In this document: in pieces, positions 4,792-7,364 of the stretch
Layout: each line of letters starts with the position of its first letter
Numbering within the stretch: the first letter of the stretch is position 1
Translations under genes and position numbers: made by a program
Notes under the pieces: generated by a model
What the model saw: the letters and a program-made list of their open reading frames with translations, nothing else
Database searches by the model: none
What the model was told of the DNA's origin: nothing
Source of the DNA: Flavobacteriaceae bacterium
GTDB taxonomy: Bacteria > Bacteroidota > Bacteroidia > Flavobacteriales > Flavobacteriaceae
Reading direction: 5' to 3'
NCBI GenBank assembly: GCA_023145595.1
Contig: JAGLDM010000438.1
Coordinates: 1 to 7,364 of the forward strand
Length of the DNA: 7,364 bases

Positions 4792-7364
4792 TTATTTTTT
4801 TGTTTCAAACACACAATCAATAACGTGTTGTTGTCTTCTTTTATCTCTTACACTTGATCCTGGTGCAGGTACAGCAGCAAAATCTCTAGATGCAACTTCT
4901 AATTTTACCAAATCAAATCGTTGTAACATATAACTCCAAGCCCCCATGTTTCTAGGTTCTTCTTGTGCCCAAACATAATTTTTCACGTTTGGATAGCGGT
5001 CTATTACTTGCTGGATTTTCTCTAAATGCAAAGGAAATAATTGTTCTAATCGGATAAGAGCAATATCATTTCTTTCTAATTTTTCTCTTTCTGCTAATAA
5101 TTCATAATAAAATTTACCTGTACAAAACACCATTTTGGTTGCTTTGTTTGTGTCAATGGTGTCGTCAATTACTTCTTGAAACTCACCGGTCGATAATTCT
5201 TTTATAGATGAGACAGCCTTCGGATGTCTTAACAAACTTTTGGGTGTAAACACAATCAAAGGTTTTCTAAAATTACGTTTCATTTGACGACGCAATAAAT
5301 GGTAAAAATTGGCAGGAGTTGTGCAATCTGCTATGGTCATATTGTCGTTACTACACATTTGAAGGTAGCGCTCCATACGAGCAGATGAATGTTCAGAACC
5401 TTGTCCCTCATATCCGTGAGGTAAAAGAATCACAATTCCGTTTTGCATTTTCCATTTGTCCTCTGCAGCCGATACATATTGATCGAATATAATTTGAGCA
5501 CCGTTGCTAAAGTCGCCAAATTGTGCTTCCCAAATGGTTAATGTATTCGGATTTGCCATGGCATAACCATAGTCAAAACCAAGAACACCATATTCAGATA
5601 ATGAAGAGTTGTAAATATTCATAACCCCTTTATTATTAGGGTTTGTGTTTAGTAAATTAATACGTTCTTCTGATATTTCATCACGTAAAATAGCATGTCT
5701 ATGACTAAACGTACCACGTTCTACGTCTTGACCAGAAACACGAATATCGAAACCTTCTTCTAGCAAACTACCATACGCCAAGGTTTCTGCCATTCCCCAA
5801 TCTAAGGAGTCTGTTTCAAAAACCATTTTATCTCGACCTTTTAAAATGCGTACTGCTTTTCGAACAAATTTCACTCCATCAGGTACTGTAGAAATTATTT
5901 TTACAATATTTTTTAGTTTCCCTTCCTTAAAAGAACTGTCAACAGGTTTTAGCATAGCGTCTAATTTCTGACGTTCAAAATCTGTCCAGCGTTCCTCCAT
6001 GAATTCGCGAACTTTGGTAGAATCAGATTTTTTAGATTTAACAAATTCTGCTTCTAGCATTGATTTAAAATCCGAAATTATTTTTTCGGAATAGGTTTCG
6101 TCAATAGAGCCTTCTGAAATTAATTTGGCTGTATATATTTTAAGAGGATTTACATGATTTGCAATTTTCTTGTATAATTTTGGTTGTGTAAATGTAGGTT
6201 CATCACCTTCATTATGGCCATATTTACGATAGCCTAATAAATCGACATACACATCTTTTTTGAATTGCATCCTGTATTTTAGAGCCAATCCTATAGCATG
6301 TACTACGGCTTCTGTATCATCTGCATTAACATGCAATACAGGTGATAATGTGACTTTGGCAACATCTGTACAGTAAGTACTTGAGCGCGCATCTAAATAA
6401 TTGGTCGTAAATCCGATTTGGTTATTAACGACAATATGAATTGTTCCTCCAGTTTTATAGCCATTTAATTGACTCATTTGAGCAACTTCATAAGCAATTC
6501 CTTGTCCAGCAATGGCGGCATCACCATGTACAATTATTGGTAATATTTTAGAATCGTCTCCGTTATAATCTTTGTCAATTTTCGCACGTGTAATTCCTTC
6601 GGCAACAGAGGCTACAGTTTCTAAGTGAGAAGGATTAGGAACCAAATTCATCTTAATCGACTTACCGTTTTGATAGGTTTTGTTGGTGGTTAACCCTAAG
6701 TGATATTTAACATCGCCATCAATATCTAGTTCTTCAAAATCTTTTCCTTCAAACTCACTAAAAAGTTCATTTACAGGTTTTCTAAAGATATTTGTTAATG
6801 TGCTTAGTCTCCCTCTATGAGCCATTCCCAGCACGCATTCTTTAACATCAAAGTCCATTACGGCATTAAGAAGAGCAATACTAATTGCAGGGATTAATGA
6901 CTCTCCTCCTTCCAAAGAAAAACGTTTTTGCCCTACGAATTTTGTTTGTAAAAAATTTTCAAAGGTAACTGCATGATTTAATTTTGAAAGGATGTATTTT
7001 TTTGATTCTAAACTAAAATTGGGGTGATTATCGTTGGTATTTAATTCTTTTTGCCACCATTTGATTACATCAGGGTTTCTGATATACATATATTCAACTC
7101 CAATAGAGTCACAATATATTTCTTCAAGATGATGGATGATATTCGCAAGGGGTGTTTTTTTTAGCCCTAAAACGCCACCTGCATTAAAAAGGGATGTTAA
7201 GTCATCAGTACATAGTCCAAAATTTTCAATGGCTAAGGTAGGTTCATACGTTCTGCGACCCCGAACAGGATTTGTTTTTGTAAATAAATGTCCCCGAGTT
7301 CTATAGCCATTTATAAGATCGAGAATACAAAATTCTTTATGAACCTGTTCTGGAATTTCAACAT
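4792..7364 (-). CDS. odhA: 2-oxoglutarate dehydrogenase E1 (decarboxylating), 5' end outside window
   Basis: E1o is the thiamine-diphosphate enzyme that decarboxylates 2-oxoglutarate and succinylates the lipoyl group of E2. The frame stays open to the window edge (first full codon at 7362-7360), so 856 residues are visible; against a usual length of about 910-940, roughly 60-80 N-terminal residues are missing. The Met at 7089 is internal, since family sequence (GYRTRGHLFTKTNPVRGRR, window residues 19-37) precedes it. Other landmarks by window residue: KRFSLEGGES at 146-155, GMAHRGRL at 179-186, NPSHLE at 243-248, and the ThDP/Mg motif from HGDAAIAGQG (279-288) to VNNQIGFTT (312-320). The C-terminal transketolase-like part holds HGYEGQGSEHSSARMERYLQ (encoded near 5360-5420) and FTPKSLLRHP. 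No frameshift or missing motif was seen. It has no fused E2-like domain, unlike actinobacterial forms. odhB follows on the same strand. Confidence 0.97.
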   Translation of the reverse strand, partial: VEIPEQVHKEFCILDLINGYRTRGHLFTKTNPVRGRRTYEPTLAIENFGLCTDDLTSLFNAGGVLGLKKTPLANIIHHLEEIYCDSIGVEYMYIRNPDVIKWWQKELNTNDNHPNFSLESKKYILSKLNHAVTFENFLQTKFVGQKRFSLEGGESLIPAISIALLNAVMDFDVKECVLGMAHRGRLSTLTNIFRKPVNELFSEFEGKDFEELDIDGDVKYHLGLTTNKTYQNGKSIKMNLVPNPSHLETVASVAEGITRAKIDKDYNGDDSKILPIIVHGDAAIAGQGIAYEVAQMSQLNGYKTGGTIHIVVNNQIGFTTNYLDARSSTYCTDVAKVTLSPVLHVNADDTEAVVHAIGLALKYRMQFKKDVYVDLLGYRKYGHNEGDEPTFTQPKLYKKIANHVNPLKIYTAKLISEGSIDETYSEKIISDFKSMLEAEFVKSKKSDSTKVREFMEERWTDFERQKLDAMLKPVDSSFKEGKLKNIVKIISTVPDGVKFVRKAVRILKGRDKMVFETDSLDWGMAETLAYGSLLEEGFDIRVSGQDVERGTFSHRHAILRDEISEERINLLNTNPNNKGVMNIYNSSLSEYGVLGFDYGYAMANPNTLTIWEAQFGDFSNGAQIIFDQYVSAAEDKWKMQNGIVILLPHGYEGQGSEHSSARMERYLQMCSNDNMTIADCTTPANFYHLLRRQMKRNFRKPLIVFTPKSLLRHPKAVSSIKELSTGEFQEVIDDTIDTNKATKMVFCTGKFYYELLAEREKLERNDIALIRLEQLFPLHLEKIQQVIDRYPNVKNYVWAQEEPRNMGAWSYMLQRFDLVKLEVASRDFAAVPAPGSSVRDKRRQQHVIDCVFETKK

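Noticed and set aside
7087..7089. odhA starting at the Met codon at 7089
   Set aside because: Ninety-one further in-frame codons upstream carry conserved E1o sequence (GYRTRGHLF and following), so the true start is beyond the window.

Overview
The window is an ordinary-looking chromosomal segment from a low-GC member of the Bacteroidota, most likely Flavobacteriaceae. The evidence for this is the AT-rich coding style, gene starts preceded by A/T-rich stretches instead of Shine-Dalgarno sequences, a TAnnTTTG-type -7 element, and protein sequences that read like flavobacterial NadD, OdhB and OdhA (E2 begins [13 protein letters not shown]). I do not assign a genus. There are no mobile elements, CRISPR arrays, tRNA or rRNA genes, or phage genes.

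The left half (1-3462) is read on the + strand. It holds the 3' end of nadD (NAD biosynthesis), a membrane-anchored M23/LytM-type protein, a bacterial GH3-family (ANL superfamily) adenylating enzyme whose start overlaps the M23 stop, and a short YiiM-like MOSC-domain protein. The M23-GH3 pair is translationally coupled (TGATG) and is the least understood part. The M23 domain keeps its three predicted zinc ligands but has Arg where one catalytic His is expected, and the substrate of bacterial GH3 enzymes is not known.

The right half (3493-7364) is read on the - strand. It holds odhA (sucA, E1 of 2-oxoglutarate dehydrogenase; its 5' end lies outside the window) followed by odhB (sucB, E2, dihydrolipoyl succinyltransferase). 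Together these carry out the 2-oxoglutarate to succinyl-CoA step of the TCA cycle. E3 (lpd) is not in the window. The 96-nt gap between the two genes holds two adjacent perfect hairpins and no recognisable promoter, so I read odhA-odhB as one transcript.

The two halves converge at 3462/3493 with only 30 nt between stop codons. The best terminator for the odhAB transcript lies inside the 3' end of the MOSC gene and encodes part of that protein's C-terminal tail. The MOSC protein also looks C-terminally short for its family. I found no convincing wholly new system; the items worth a second look are the M23/GH3 pair, the coding-embedded antisense terminator, and the odhA-odhB intercistronic structure.
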